Origin: Micromonospora rubida
GTDB taxonomy: Bacteria; Actinomycetota; Actinomycetes; Mycobacteriales; Micromonosporaceae
Direction: 5' to 3'
NCBI RefSeq assembly: GCF_009908295.1
Contig: NZ_JAAALO010000005.1
Span: 357,077 to 421,076, forward strand
DNA: 64,000 nucleotides
How positions within the stretch are numbered: position 1 is the first letter of the stretch; each line of letters begins with the position of its first letter. Positions 23,318 to 32,216 of the stretch are shown here, piece after piece. The translations under genes and the position numbers were made by a program. The notes beneath the pieces were generated by a model, which made no database searches, had not been told where the DNA came from, and worked only from the letters and a program-made list of their open reading frames with translations.

Positions 23318-24184
23318 CTATGTGGTGCAGCCCACCTGGACCTGGCCGGCGCCGTGCCGAGCGCCGCCGGTGCCGGCGCCACGGTTGAGCAACCTGACCC
23401 CGATCCGCCCACCCTCCAGCGGGAAGGACCCGGCGCGGACCCACTGGCCCCGGTGGGCGGGCTGGTCGATGCTGAACGTGCCGATCACGGTGCTGTCCTC
23501 GCGTCCCCGGGTCACCTGGAAGAAGGCCGGCTTGCCCGCTGCGTCCAGCTCCCGCGCGGGTTTGGGCACGAACAGCCAGATCGCGCAGCTGCCCCGGGTC
23601 AGCGTGCCGGTGCTGAACCACCACCTGACCTGGATGTCGCTGTCGCTCCGGTCGGCGGCACCGGACATCGGCACGGACCAGGCGGTGCCCCCGGCGCAGC
23701 CCGGACCGGACCAACCGCCCCCCACGCTCGCCACCGGCGATCCTGCCGGGAACGCGGCGGAGGACCCGGAGGTGGCGGTCTCCGCGCAGCCGTTGCCCGC
23801 AAGGGCCGTGAACTGGTACGACGACGCGGAAGTGGGCTTCGGGGCCGGGCTGGCGGGCCGGTTCGGGACCGGGTCGGCGGGCTGGTTCGGCGCCGCCCCG
23901 ATGACGGGGGGCGCCACTGTGACCGTGGGCTCGGCGGACGTTTCCAGGATCGGGTCCAGCGGCGTCCACTCCGGTGACGCCGGCGGCACCGGGATCTCCA
24001 TGGCGCCCTCCGGTTCCGTCGTCGGGCTGTCGGCCGGGCCGGCAGCACCCGCTGGAGGCCGCTGCGCCGGGCCGTCGTTTCCGATCACGACGACCATCAC
24101 CACCACCAGGACGACCGTCATGATCACCACGAGAACGGCGCCGCCCGCGAATCCGTTCCGGTTACCGGACCTGGGATTCCTCAC
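23318..24184 (-). CDS. Membrane-anchored golvesin-C-like surface protein, paralogue 2
   Basis: The protein has 288 residues from GTG 24184, which overlaps the upstream stop by 4 nt (GTGA), so translation is probably coupled. A short basic start leads to one helix at about 12-34 (G-A-V-L-V-V-I-M-T-V-V-L-V-V-V-M), then a Pro/Ala-rich spacer, then the beta domain. That domain matches the 323-aa paralogue block by block: G-W-S-G-P-G-C, S-V-P-M-S-G, V-R-W-W-F-S, G-S-C-A-I-W-L-F-V-P, F-F-Q-V, and Q-W-V-R-A-G-S-F-P-L with G-G-R-I-G-V-R-L-L-N-R-G. The four Cys positions are shared. It is probably a cell-surface binding protein. Confidence 0.75.
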   Translation of the reverse strand: MRNPRSGNRNGFAGGAVLVVIMTVVLVVVMVVVIGNDGPAQRPPAGAAGPADSPTTEPEGAMEIPVPPASPEWTPLDPILETSAEPTVTVAPPVIGAAPNQPADPVPNRPASPAPKPTSASSYQFTALAGNGCAETATSGSSAAFPAGSPVASVGGGWSGPGCAGGTAWSVPMSGAADRSDSDIQVRWWFSTGTLTRGSCAIWLFVPKPARELDAAGKPAFFQVTRGREDSTVIGTFSIDQPAHRGQWVRAGSFPLEGGRIGVRLLNRGAGTGGARHGAGQVQVGCTT

Positions 24185-26010
24185 TCCGGCGCCTCCTCGT
24201 TGGCCAGACCGTCGGCATCCTCGTCCACCGGGGAAACGGTGGCCCGGCGGGCGGGACGGGGGGCGGGCTCAGGACCCGCCTCCCGCTCCGACGGGGCCAC
24301 GGCGACCGGTGCCGCAACCACCACCACGGGCGCGGACTGCGGCACCACGACCGGCGGAGCCGGCGGACGGAGGACGGCCTGCCCGTCGTCCGTCGGGGGC
24401 GTCGCCTGCGCGGTCCCCTCCGCCGCACGCCCGGGTGACGGCCGCGCGGCGGGAGCCACCGGCGGGCGGGGCGGCCCGGATTCACCGGGCAACTCGTCCC
24501 AGGCCGGCGCCTGGCGTATCTGGTCGACGTAGCTCAGCAGCGAACTGATCTCATCGACGGAGGTTGACTTGCGGCGACCCGGCACGCCGGCCGCCACCGC
24601 TCCGGCCCGCGGTGCTGACTTCCCGGTCGGTTCGGGTGCCGAGCTGGGACGACGGCCGGGCTCCTCCCCGGCCGGGTCGAGCAGCCGGCCTGCGGGGGTC
24701 AGCACCAGCGGTGCCAGACCTCGCAGGGTACGGCGCAGACCCTTGGCCATGTCCTCGGCGAACCACTGCCCGGCCTCTGCCGGCACCGCCAGCCGCAGCC
24801 GCGCGAGCGCCTCCCCGGGCAGCCGGTGCAGCAGGCGGTCGACGGGCCGCCAGGGCGGTGCCGCCTGGTCCTCGTCGCCCACCCCGATCACCACCGTGCA
24901 GTGCTCGGCCTCCAGCGGCAGCCGCCGGATCACGGCAGCTCCCTCGGTGCGGTTCACCTCCCGAATCCACAGCCCCGCCTCAAGGACCTCCACCAGCCAC
25001 CGCTCGTTCAGCATGAACTGGGCGGGACCGGCGGGCAGCAACTGGTCCGTGGGCGCCGTCCAGGACAGGATCCGGCCGCCGCCGTGTGGACGCCACGCGA
25101 TCTCCCGGGCGAACGGGATCCAGGTCGGTGCCCCGTCCACCCCGACCGCCGCCACCTGGGCGCCCCGGCCGGACAGGTGCAACGCCAGTCCGGTGCGTAC
25201 CCGCAGGGTGCGGTTCGCGGCGGCGGACGCCGTGGCCCCGAGGGCGCCGTCGGCGACGGGGGCATCGCCGTACGGCGTGACGATGAGCCGTTCACGCAGC
25301 GCGGCGGGGATCGCCTCGATCGTGCGGCGCAGGCCGGCGGCGGGCAGCGGCGGATCACCGGGCCGGGACACCAGCAGCGTCACGGTGTCCGGCTGGACGG
25401 GCACGGCGAATGCCAGGTCGGTCGGCTCCACCGGGCCGGCCGGGCTGTGCGACCGGCGTACCCACAGGCCGGCCGGGATCTGCTCGACGGTGAGCTCCGG
25501 GATGCCCGGATCGGCGGCGTCAGCCAGCTCCCGCTCCCACTCCGGCAACGGAAACCGTTGGCCGGCGGCGAGTGGCGGGCGGCCCGGCCGGTACCGCAGC
25601 CACTGGCCGTCCGTCCCGTCGACCCCGCCGGCAAGCGCGTACAGCGTGCCGCCGGGGACGGCGACCAGCTCGCCGACCGGGGCGATCACGTCGGCTTCGA
25701 CCAGTTCGCAGAGGTGCTGCGCGGGTATCCGGCCCGACTGGTCCGCCATGCCCGCGCAGGGCGAGATCAGGCGTACGGCCTCGTAGCGCGCCGGCACCCA
25801 CCGGCACAGGCGGTACCCGAGGTCGGGGTGGTAGGCCAGGGCCGGGTCGGTCATGACGACACAGATCCGGCCGGTCTCGGTCGGCAGCGCACGGGTCACC
25901 GCCGCCGTCGCCGGATGGACGCCGTTGACCGAGACCAGCAGCGCGTCGCCCACCTCGTCGACGCGCAGCCGGGGCACCTCGCCCGCGCCCTGGCGCTGCC
26001 CCCTGATCAT
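24181..26010 (-). CDS. 609-aa ESX-locus cytoplasmic protein of unknown function
   Basis: ATG 26010 follows GGAGGG. The first 430 residues are an Ala/Leu/Pro-rich mixed alpha/beta part without membrane helices or a recognised motif. It contains L-L-V-S-V-N-G-V-H-P near the N-terminus, two similar stretches around I-C-V-V-M-T-D and C-T-V-V-I-G-V-G-D, and W-V-R-R and W-I-R-E-V, which suggests an internally duplicated fold. The last 180 residues are Pro/Ala-rich and disordered, ending in an acidic tail (D-E-D-A-D-G-L-A-N-E-E-A-P-E). It lies 28 bp after the beta-helix EccA gene and is coupled to the golvesin-like paralogue 2, so it is an ESX accessory protein. No function is assigned. Confidence 0.7.
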   Translation of the reverse strand: MIRGQRQGAGEVPRLRVDEVGDALLVSVNGVHPATAAVTRALPTETGRICVVMTDPALAYHPDLGYRLCRWVPARYEAVRLISPCAGMADQSGRIPAQHLCELVEADVIAPVGELVAVPGGTLYALAGGVDGTDGQWLRYRPGRPPLAAGQRFPLPEWERELADAADPGIPELTVEQIPAGLWVRRSHSPAGPVEPTDLAFAVPVQPDTVTLLVSRPGDPPLPAAGLRRTIEAIPAALRERLIVTPYGDAPVADGALGATASAAANRTLRVRTGLALHLSGRGAQVAAVGVDGAPTWIPFAREIAWRPHGGGRILSWTAPTDQLLPAGPAQFMLNERWLVEVLEAGLWIREVNRTEGAAVIRRLPLEAEHCTVVIGVGDEDQAAPPWRPVDRLLHRLPGEALARLRLAVPAEAGQWFAEDMAKGLRRTLRGLAPLVLTPAGRLLDPAGEEPGRRPSSAPEPTGKSAPRAGAVAAGVPGRRKSTSVDEISSLLSYVDQIRQAPAWDELPGESGPPRPPVAPAARPSPGRAAEGTAQATPPTDDGQAVLRPPAPPVVVPQSAPVVVVAAPVAVAPSEREAGPEPAPRPARRATVSPVDEDADGLANEEAPE

Positions 26011-26038
26011 GATGGCCCTCCGGCTCCCCGCCCGGCGG

Positions 26039-29000
26039 TCACGACTGGAGATCCTCGGGTAGCAGGGAGATGAGCTGCTGCGTGGTGGGCGCGGACATGG
26101 TCATGGTCCGGCCCGCCTGTTTCGTGATCATGCGCTCGAGCACCTGGCGGGCGTACCGACCGTTGCCGAAGTCGCGGCCCCTCTCCACCGCCTGGAAGTG
26201 TCGGGCGACGGCGGCCAGGGTGGCGGGTGCACAGGTGTAGCCAGCCGTCTCGGCATGCTGGTTGAAGATCACCACCAGTTCGTCCGGACGGTAGTTCTCG
26301 AACTCCAGAGGCGGCGCGAACCGGGACGCCAGGCCCGGGTTGGCGGCGAGGAAGCCACCCATCTCCGACTTGTAGCCGGCGGCGATGACCACCACCTCCT
26401 CCCGGTGGTCCTCCATCAGCTTCACGAGCGTGTCGATCGCCTCCGCGCCGAAGTCGTTGGCGCCGGCGCCCCGGCTGAGGCTGTACGCCTCGTCGATGAA
26501 CAGCACGCCGCCCCGGGCCCGGTCGAAGGCCTCCTTGGTTCTTCGGGCGGTCTGTCCGACGTACTCGGCCACCAGGTCGCCCCGGGACACCTCGACGAGC
26601 TGCCCGGACGACAGCACCCCGAGCGCGGCGAGCACCTGGCCGAACAGGCGGGCCACCGTGGTCTTGCCGGTCCCCGGCGGCCCCGAGAAGATCAGGTGAC
26701 GGGACAGGTTGGGCACCGGGAGCCCGGCCTGACGCCGGCGCTCGGCCGTGCCGATCAGATTGATCAGGTCGGTGACTTCGCGTTTGACCGAGGGCAGGCC
26801 CACCATGGCGTTGAGCTGTTCGAGCAGGCCCGGCAGCTCCTCCCGGGTGCTGCCGGCCGACGTGCCGACGCCTGGCCCGGCGGCCGGGCCGAGGTCCTCG
26901 GGCAGGAGCCTGCTGAGTTCCTGCGGAGACATGGTGCCCTCGGCCGCGAGCCGCTGGGCCTGCCGGTTGACCATCTCCTCGAAGACCTTGCGCGCCGTGC
27001 GGCCGTTGCCGAAGGTCTCGTCCCGGTGGATCCAGGTGAAGTAGCGCTCGACCGCTGCCCGGGTGCCGTACTCCAGGGTGTACTGATGGACCCGGCAGAG
27101 ATTCTCCACGATGGAGACGAGTTCCTCCGGGGTGTAGCTGGCGAAGTCGACGGTCCTGGTGAAGCGGGAGGCGAGGCCGGGGTTGCTCTGGAGGAACTGG
27201 CGCATCTCGTGGGAGTAGCCGGCGGCGATCACCACCACGTCGTCCCGGTGGTCCTCCATCAGCTTGACCAGCGTGTCGATCGCCTCCCGGCCGAAGTCCG
27301 CGCCGGAACCGCCGCTCTCCGTGACCAGCGTGTACGCCTCGTCGATGAAGAGCACCCCGCCGAGGGCCTCGGTGAACTTCTCCGTGGTCTTGATCGCGGT
27401 GGCGCCGACGTACTGGGCCACCAGGTCCTGCCGCGCCACCTCCACGACGTGCCCCTTGGGCAGGGTGCCGAGCGAGGCGAGGATTTTGCCGTACAGGCGG
27501 GCGATGCTGGTCTTTCCGGTGCCGGGCGGGCCGGCGAAGACCAGGTGACGGCTCATCGGTGGGCTGGGCAGGCCGACGGCCGCACGTTTGTGGGCCAACT
27601 GCTGCAGGCTGACCAGCGCCGCCACCTCGCGCTTGACCGAGTCCAGGCCGACGAAGGTCTGCAACTCGGCCAGCAGGTCCGCGGTCGGCACCACGTCGAC
27701 CGGCGACGTGCCGGCCCGGGCCTTCGACCGACCGCCGCCGCCGGGCCTGCCGCCTGCGGTGACCTGCGCGCCGTACGAGTCAGCCTCGCCGTTGTCCTCG
27801 CTCGTCACGCCCTCGGCGGTGAGCCGGGCCGCCGACTTTCCCTGGCGTACGCCGGCACCGCCGTTGCCGGACACGGCGCAGTCCCGCACCACGATCGGTT
27901 GGTCGCTGTCGACGCAGATGCCGTCGCCCTCGTTGTCGACGATCTCGCAGCCGCTGATCTCGCCCCGGGCACCGGCGGCGAGGCCGATCCCGGCGCCACC
28001 GCAGCCGCGCACGGTCGAGTCGGTGACCGTCGCCTCGCCACCGTCCTCGATGGCGACGCCACCGCTGCGGGCCTCGTAGACCTCGCAGCCGCGCAACACG
28101 CAACGCCCCTGGGCGCCGACGAGCACCCCCACGTCGTCGCTGCCGCCGAACCGGGAGTCGGTGATCTCGGGGCTGCCGCCGTCGAGGCTGCGGACCGAGG
28201 CGAACCGGGTGTCGGTGATCTCGGCGCCCTGGACGCGGCCCCGGCCGTTCTCCGCCACCACGATGCCGTGCCCCTGGCAGCCCGCGATGACGAGCTTACG
28301 CAGCAGCGGGTTGGCGCCGGTGGCGATGCGCACGCCGTGCTGCCGGGAACGCTGGATGTCGATGTCGTCGAACGTGCCCGCCGCGGAGTCGCTGATCAGC
28401 AGGGCCGCATCGGCGCAGTCCCGCAGGCGGAGCCCGGTGAAGGTCGGATCGCTGTGCCCGCCGACCCACACCCCGGCCACCGGGGCGTCGCTGACCTCGC
28501 ACTGCTCGAACGTGCCCCGCGACCGGCCGACGACGCGGATGGCGTGCCCCCGGGTACGGCTCAGCCGGGTCCGGGCGATGAACGGATCAGCGCCGTCGGC
28601 CACGAGCAGGCCGGCACCCGCAGTCTCGGAGACCTCGCAGTCCTCCACGGTCGCCCGGCCGCTGCCGGTGAGGTACATGCCCACGTCCGAGGTGTCATGG
28701 ATCTTCGTACCGGACACCCGGGTGGTGGAGCCCTTCTCGATGACGACCGCCGGGCCGCCGATCCGGAACAGCTCACACCGCTCGACGACGCCCTTGGCCG
28801 CCTCGGTGCTGCAGATCCCGTTGCCCTGCGCCCCACTGATCACACTGTCCCGGATGGTCAGATCGGCGCCGCTGCGCAGCACCACGCCGGTGGTGCCGGC
28901 CCGTTCGATCCGGCACCGTTCGACGGAGCCGCCGGCGTCGTCGGTCGCCACGATCCCGGCGCCGACGGAGTTGGTTATCCCGCAGTCGGTCATCACGATC

Positions 29001-29371
29001 GACGCGCCGGCCCGGACGAACACGGCCGCCGGGGACTCGGCCCGCAGGTCACACCCGTCGAGCCGGAGCCGACCGACCCCGACGTCCACCGCGGCCCGCT
29101 TGTCGTCGCGGTGCCGCAGCACCAGGCCCGCCAGCGTCGCCGTCTCCGTCTGCATGTACACCGCGTACCCGTCCTGCGGCGCGATGAGCACGCTTCCCCG
29201 GCCGTCGCGGGCGGTGATGGTCACCGGCACGGACAGGTGCAGTGACTCGGCGTACTCGCCGGGCAGGACGTCGATGATGGCACCGCTCTCCGCCCTGGCC
29301 AGCGCCTCGGAGATCCGGCGTAGGCAGCCGGGTTCCGTGGCCGAGACGGTGTAGACGCGACGCGAGGTCAC
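26039..29371 (-). CDS. eccA: EccA-like tandem AAA+ (CbxX/CfqX) ATPase with an N-terminal parallel beta-helix
   Basis: The protein has 1110 residues from GTG 29371, which overlaps the YbaB gene stop (GTGA). Residues about 1-540 are a right-handed parallel beta-helix of about 22-residue coils, with recurrent patterns such as V-E-D-C-E-V-S-E-T-A-G-A-G-L and I-x-D-x-x-x-x-G-[IV] (pectate-lyase-like PbH1 repeats). Two CbxX-type AAA+ modules follow: Walker A G-P-P-G-T-G-K-T-S near 614 and G-P-P-G-T-G-K-T-T near 895, and Walker B G-V-L-F-I-D-E-A-Y near 670 and near 955. Both ATPase sites look intact. EccA normally has a TPR-type N-terminal domain and helps recognise or release ESX substrates; here a beta-helix replaces it. 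The protein is cytoplasmic. Confidence 0.85.
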   Translation of the reverse strand: MTSRRVYTVSATEPGCLRRISEALARAESGAIIDVLPGEYAESLHLSVPVTITARDGRGSVLIAPQDGYAVYMQTETATLAGLVLRHRDDKRAAVDVGVGRLRLDGCDLRAESPAAVFVRAGASIVMTDCGITNSVGAGIVATDDAGGSVERCRIERAGTTGVVLRSGADLTIRDSVISGAQGNGICSTEAAKGVVERCELFRIGGPAVVIEKGSTTRVSGTKIHDTSDVGMYLTGSGRATVEDCEVSETAGAGLLVADGADPFIARTRLSRTRGHAIRVVGRSRGTFEQCEVSDAPVAGVWVGGHSDPTFTGLRLRDCADAALLISDSAAGTFDDIDIQRSRQHGVRIATGANPLLRKLVIAGCQGHGIVVAENGRGRVQGAEITDTRFASVRSLDGGSPEITDSRFGGSDDVGVLVGAQGRCVLRGCEVYEARSGGVAIEDGGEATVTDSTVRGCGGAGIGLAAGARGEISGCEIVDNEGDGICVDSDQPIVVRDCAVSGNGGAGVRQGKSAARLTAEGVTSEDNGEADSYGAQVTAGGRPGGGGRSKARAGTSPVDVVPTADLLAELQTFVGLDSVKREVAALVSLQQLAHKRAAVGLPSPPMSRHLVFAGPPGTGKTSIARLYGKILASLGTLPKGHVVEVARQDLVAQYVGATAIKTTEKFTEALGGVLFIDEAYTLVTESGGSGADFGREAIDTLVKLMEDHRDDVVVIAAGYSHEMRQFLQSNPGLASRFTRTVDFASYTPEELVSIVENLCRVHQYTLEYGTRAAVERYFTWIHRDETFGNGRTARKVFEEMVNRQAQRLAAEGTMSPQELSRLLPEDLGPAAGPGVGTSAGSTREELPGLLEQLNAMVGLPSVKREVTDLINLIGTAERRRQAGLPVPNLSRHLIFSGPPGTGKTTVARLFGQVLAALGVLSSGQLVEVSRGDLVAEYVGQTARRTKEAFDRARGGVLFIDEAYSLSRGAGANDFGAEAIDTLVKLMEDHREEVVVIAAGYKSEMGGFLAANPGLASRFAPPLEFENYRPDELVVIFNQHAETAGYTCAPATLAAVARHFQAVERGRDFGNGRYARQVLERMITKQAGRTMTMSAPTTQQLISLLPEDLQS

Positions 29372-29880
29372 TTACCGTCTCCTGGTTCCTGGTTACGCGT
29401 CGGGGTGTCGCCCCCGGCGGCGGGCCTGCGGGAGCCGGTGTCGAGGTCGATCCCGTCGACCAGGTCGGTCGGCGGTCGCTGGAGCAGGTCCAGGAACGAC
29501 TGCGGCACGGTGAACGCGTCGGTCAGCGCGGCGCCCCAGTCCGCCTCCCCGTCGACCAGGTCGCCCACGTTCGCCCCGGCCACCCCGACGTCGCCGGCCC
29601 GCTCGGCCAGCCGAACGCGGGCGTCGCGTCGCGCCTCCTTGATGGTGGAGATGATCACGTTGGACAGTTCGGAGGCGGCCATCGACCGGTAGCTCTGGCC
29701 GAGGAACTTCAGTTCGGTGATCTCGCCCTGCGCGTCCACCACGACGGACAGCTGCCGCTTCGGCGCGGTCGCCGAGCCGGTGACCGACGCCATGCCCTGC
29801 TGCAAGCGGGTCATGCTGTCGCGCTGCTGCGCCAGCTCGGTGAGCATCTCGTTGATGGCGGCCTCGAAACCGGATGCCAT
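29368..29880 (-). CDS. YbaB/EbfC-like small protein of the ESX locus
   Basis: The protein has 170 residues; ATG 29880 follows GGAGG at 8 nt. The first 95 residues have the YbaB fold pattern: a long helix (A-I-N-E-M-L-T-E-L-A-Q-Q-R), then Q-L-S-V-V-V-D-A-Q-G-E-I-T-E-L-K-F, then a second helix with E-L-S-N-V-I-I-S-T-I-K-E-A. Single YbaB proteins bind nucleoid DNA; copies inside ESX loci have no settled role. The C-terminal 75 residues are an acidic, Gly-rich tail. It starts 4 bp after the preceding WXG gene and overlaps the EccA gene, so all three are tightly coupled. Confidence 0.75.
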   Translation of the reverse strand: MASGFEAAINEMLTELAQQRDSMTRLQQGMASVTGSATAPKRQLSVVVDAQGEITELKFLGQSYRSMAASELSNVIISTIKEARRDARVRLAERAGDVGVAGANVGDLVDGEADWGAALTDAFTVPQSFLDLLQRPPTDLVDGIDLDTGSRRPAAGGDTPTRNQEPGDGK

Positions 29881-29884
29881 GACG

Positions 29885-31774
29885 TCAGTCCTCCCAATCG
29901 TTGTCGTAGGACGGGCGCCCCAGCACCGAGTTCGCTCCGTGATCATCGTGCCAGGCGTCGTCGTCCCGGGCCAACGCCGCCCAGCGCCGCGCCCGGCTGT
30001 CTCTGCTGGCGAGGCCGGCCGGAGCCCCGGACTGGAACGGCGGCGTACCGGACCCGCCCTGGTGGCCGGCGCCCGCGACCTCGTCGGCGCCCGCTGGCCG
30101 CCCTCGGCCCGCCAGCGCGGCCCCCAGACTCGTCAGCACCGTCGGCTGATCGTTGGGATCCGGCGCGTACGTCACCACATGGCCACCGAGCCCGGCCGAG
30201 GTGAGGTTCGTGGGCACGGTAGGGGTCGGCTGCGGCGAGATCGGCAGTTCCGGGATCGGGATCGCTTCGGCCCCTCGTTTCGGCGACACCGACAGGCCAC
30301 CGAGCACGGCTATGTCGGGCTTACCGTCGCCGTTGACGTCGACACCCGTTATGCCGTCCGGGGTGGAGACCATCGGGGCGAACGTGAGAATCTCGCCATT
30401 CATCCCGATGTCGGGCTTGCCGTCGCCGTTGACATCGACGCCGGTGATGCCGTCCACGGTGACGAGGGTGGCATCGGGCAGTGGTTTGCGGTCCATGCCC
30501 AGGTCCGGGACACCGTCGCCGTCCACGTCGACACCACGGACCCCGTCCTTGACCACGATCGGGGCGTCCGGGAGCACCTGCCCGCTGATCCCCACGTCCG
30601 GTCGGCCGTCACCGTTTACGTCGATGCCGATCGTGCCGTCCGGTCCCTGCACGACGGGCGCGGAGGGAAGGATCTCACCGTCGATCCCGATGTCCGGCCG
30701 GCCGTCGCCGTCGACGTCCACGCCGCTGCGGCCATCGAGCTCGACCAGTTTCGCATCGGGCCGCGGTTTGCCGTCGAGGCCCAGGTCAGGCACCCCGTCG
30801 CCGTCCACGTCGATTCCGGTTACGCCGTTCTTGTCCTTGGCTCGGGGCGCGTCCGGCAGGGCCCGGTTCTGATCACCGAGAGGACCGCCCGAGCCGGTCG
30901 GACTCCCGGGACCGCCACCACCCGAACCGGGGTCACCGCCACCGGTTCCGTCTTCCTCGCCACCCGAGCCGGAACCGCTACCACCCGAGCCGGAACCACC
31001 ACCCAGGCCCTCGTCCCCGCCACCGCCCGAGCCCTCGCCACCGCCCGAGCCCTCGCCACCGCCCGAGCCGGAACCACCACCGGATCCCGTCTCCTCATCC
31101 TCGTCCTCGCCGCCGCCCGTCTCCTCGTCCTCATCCCCGCCACCGCCGCCCGTCTCCTCGTCCTCATCCCCGCCACCGCCGCCCGTCTCCTCGTCCTCAT
31201 CCCCGCCACCGCCGCCCGTCTCGTCATCGTCATCCCCGCCACCCGAGCCGGAACCACCACCGGGTTTCTTGAGCACGGCCTCCGGGATGGGCTTCAACGC
31301 CGCCGCGACGCGGCGGTACTCGTTCGCCAGATTCAGCAGAACCTGTCGCACGGAGGCGTCGAACGGCACCTGTAGGGACTGGCGGACGGCGTCGTAGTCC
31401 GCCGTTCCTGCGAAGCTCGCGATGGTCGACTGGACCCAGACGTCGTGCTCCACACACTCTGCGACGGCGCTCTGGGCCGCAGTCAGTGCCGCACCGCCGT
31501 TTTCGAGCTCCTTCTCGTATTCGGCGATGGCGGTCCGCAGTTCCCCGATGACCGGATAGACACCGTCCAGAAACTTGGTGAACGCCTTCGAGGCCGGGCC
31601 GGACCAGGACGTGCCCACCACCTTGCCGACCTCGGCCGGCATGTCGTCAAGCAGCATCCCGAGCGCGCGATAGGTGTCCCCGATATTGGTCGAGGCGGTG
31701 TGGAACGTCGGTGCCGAGCCGGGCTGAATCGCCTCCTTCACCTCCTTCAGCGTCCAACCTTCGTAGTTTGCCAC
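29885..31774 (-). CDS. Large WXG-type ESX substrate with acidic Gly linker and calcium-loop-like repeats (A)
   Basis: GTG 31774 is chosen because AAGGG lies 7 nt upstream; a TTG at 31780 is less likely. This gives 629 residues. Residues 1-170 are helical, with S-W-S-G-P-A-S-K-A-F at the WXG turn. A roughly 120-residue linker follows of G-G-G-G-G-D-E-D-E-E-T type units. About six copies then occur of a 30-40-residue repeat with D-[VI]-[DN]-G-D-G-[VKR]-P-D-[LI]-[GA], an EF-hand/thrombospondin-3-like calcium loop. The tail ends in W-H-D-D-x-G-A-N-S-V-L-G-R-P. Calcium-dependent folding after export is inferred by analogy with other D-x-D-G-D-G proteins. The partner is probably the 116-aa protein encoded just upstream (51-bp gap). 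Confidence 0.8.
   Translation of the reverse strand: MANYEGWTLKEVKEAIQPGSAPTFHTASTNIGDTYRALGMLLDDMPAEVGKVVGTSWSGPASKAFTKFLDGVYPVIGELRTAIAEYEKELENGGAALTAAQSAVAECVEHDVWVQSTIASFAGTADYDAVRQSLQVPFDASVRQVLLNLANEYRRVAAALKPIPEAVLKKPGGGSGSGGGDDDDETGGGGGDEDEETGGGGGDEDEETGGGGGDEDEETGGGEDEDEETGSGGGSGSGGGEGSGGGEGSGGGGDEGLGGGSGSGGSGSGSGGEEDGTGGGDPGSGGGGPGSPTGSGGPLGDQNRALPDAPRAKDKNGVTGIDVDGDGVPDLGLDGKPRPDAKLVELDGRSGVDVDGDGRPDIGIDGEILPSAPVVQGPDGTIGIDVNGDGRPDVGISGQVLPDAPIVVKDGVRGVDVDGDGVPDLGMDRKPLPDATLVTVDGITGVDVNGDGKPDIGMNGEILTFAPMVSTPDGITGVDVNGDGKPDIAVLGGLSVSPKRGAEAIPIPELPISPQPTPTVPTNLTSAGLGGHVVTYAPDPNDQPTVLTSLGAALAGRGRPAGADEVAGAGHQGGSGTPPFQSGAPAGLASRDSRARRWAALARDDDAWHDDHGANSVLGRPSYDNDWED
31116..31214 (-). 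repeat. 33-bp coding tandem repeat (acidic Gly linker)
   Basis: Three 33-bp units, starting at 31116, 31149 and 31182, are essentially identical, and a diverged fourth begins at 31215. Each encodes an 11-residue G-G-G-G-D-E-D-E-E-T-G type unit of the linker in the large WXG protein. Confidence 0.85.
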
Positions 31775-31825
31775 CCGCAAGCCCTTCTCTCTCCCGAATA
31801 TGCCGTTCGGTGCCCACGCACAGCC

Positions 31826-32176
31826 CTAGTACTTGATCCCCGGCAGGTCTTTCCGAACACGCTCGACAAGGGCGTCCAACTCGGCCGCGACACCGCCCGT
31901 ATCGCCGTCGGTCTTCTCGTACTTCTTGCTGATGACCTCCAGCGTGTCGCCGATGTAGTGAAGCGCCTTCTTGATATTCGCAAGCCCTTCAGCCAGAGCG
32001 TCCCTGCGATTGTTGAATGTCAGCCTGAGATCGTCCGCGTCCGCAAAGACCCCCGGATTTATCGTGCTGCTGGGCACCTTCGCCAGACCCGGATCGACAT
32101 GTAGCTCCGCGAGGCTGAGGAACTTTTCGCCGAGCTTTCTGATCGCCTCACGGTCGACCTGCACCTCATCCGGCAC
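31826..32176 (-). CDS. Small EspC/WXG100-like ESX protein
   Basis: The protein has 116 residues from GTG 32176, 6 nt after AAAGGAG. It is all helical (V-D-R-E-A-I-R-K-L-G-E-K-F, then L-A-E-G-L-A-N-I-K-K-A-L-H-Y-I-G) and lacks a clean WxG turn, like EspC-type partners. Y-E-K-T-D near residue 89 fits the Y-x-x-x-[DE] export signal. It lies 40 bp after one large calcium-repeat WXG gene and 51 bp before the other, consistent with a small partner for one of them. Confidence 0.75.
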   Translation of the reverse strand: MPDEVQVDREAIRKLGEKFLSLAELHVDPGLAKVPSSTINPGVFADADDLRLTFNNRRDALAEGLANIKKALHYIGDTLEVISKKYEKTDGDTGGVAAELDALVERVRKDLPGIKY

Positions 32177-32216
32177 ATTCCGCTCCTTTCATCTCCAACT
32201 ATCGCCAGTGTTCCGA

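Noticed and set aside
26198..29245. About 1000-codon plus-strand open frame opposite the beta-helix EccA gene
   Set aside because: Ala/Val/Asp-rich shadow produced by the repeat structure of the opposite strand; no motif.
31090..31260. CRISPR-like regular repeats
   Set aside because: Contiguous 33-bp units without spacers, in frame within a coding linker.
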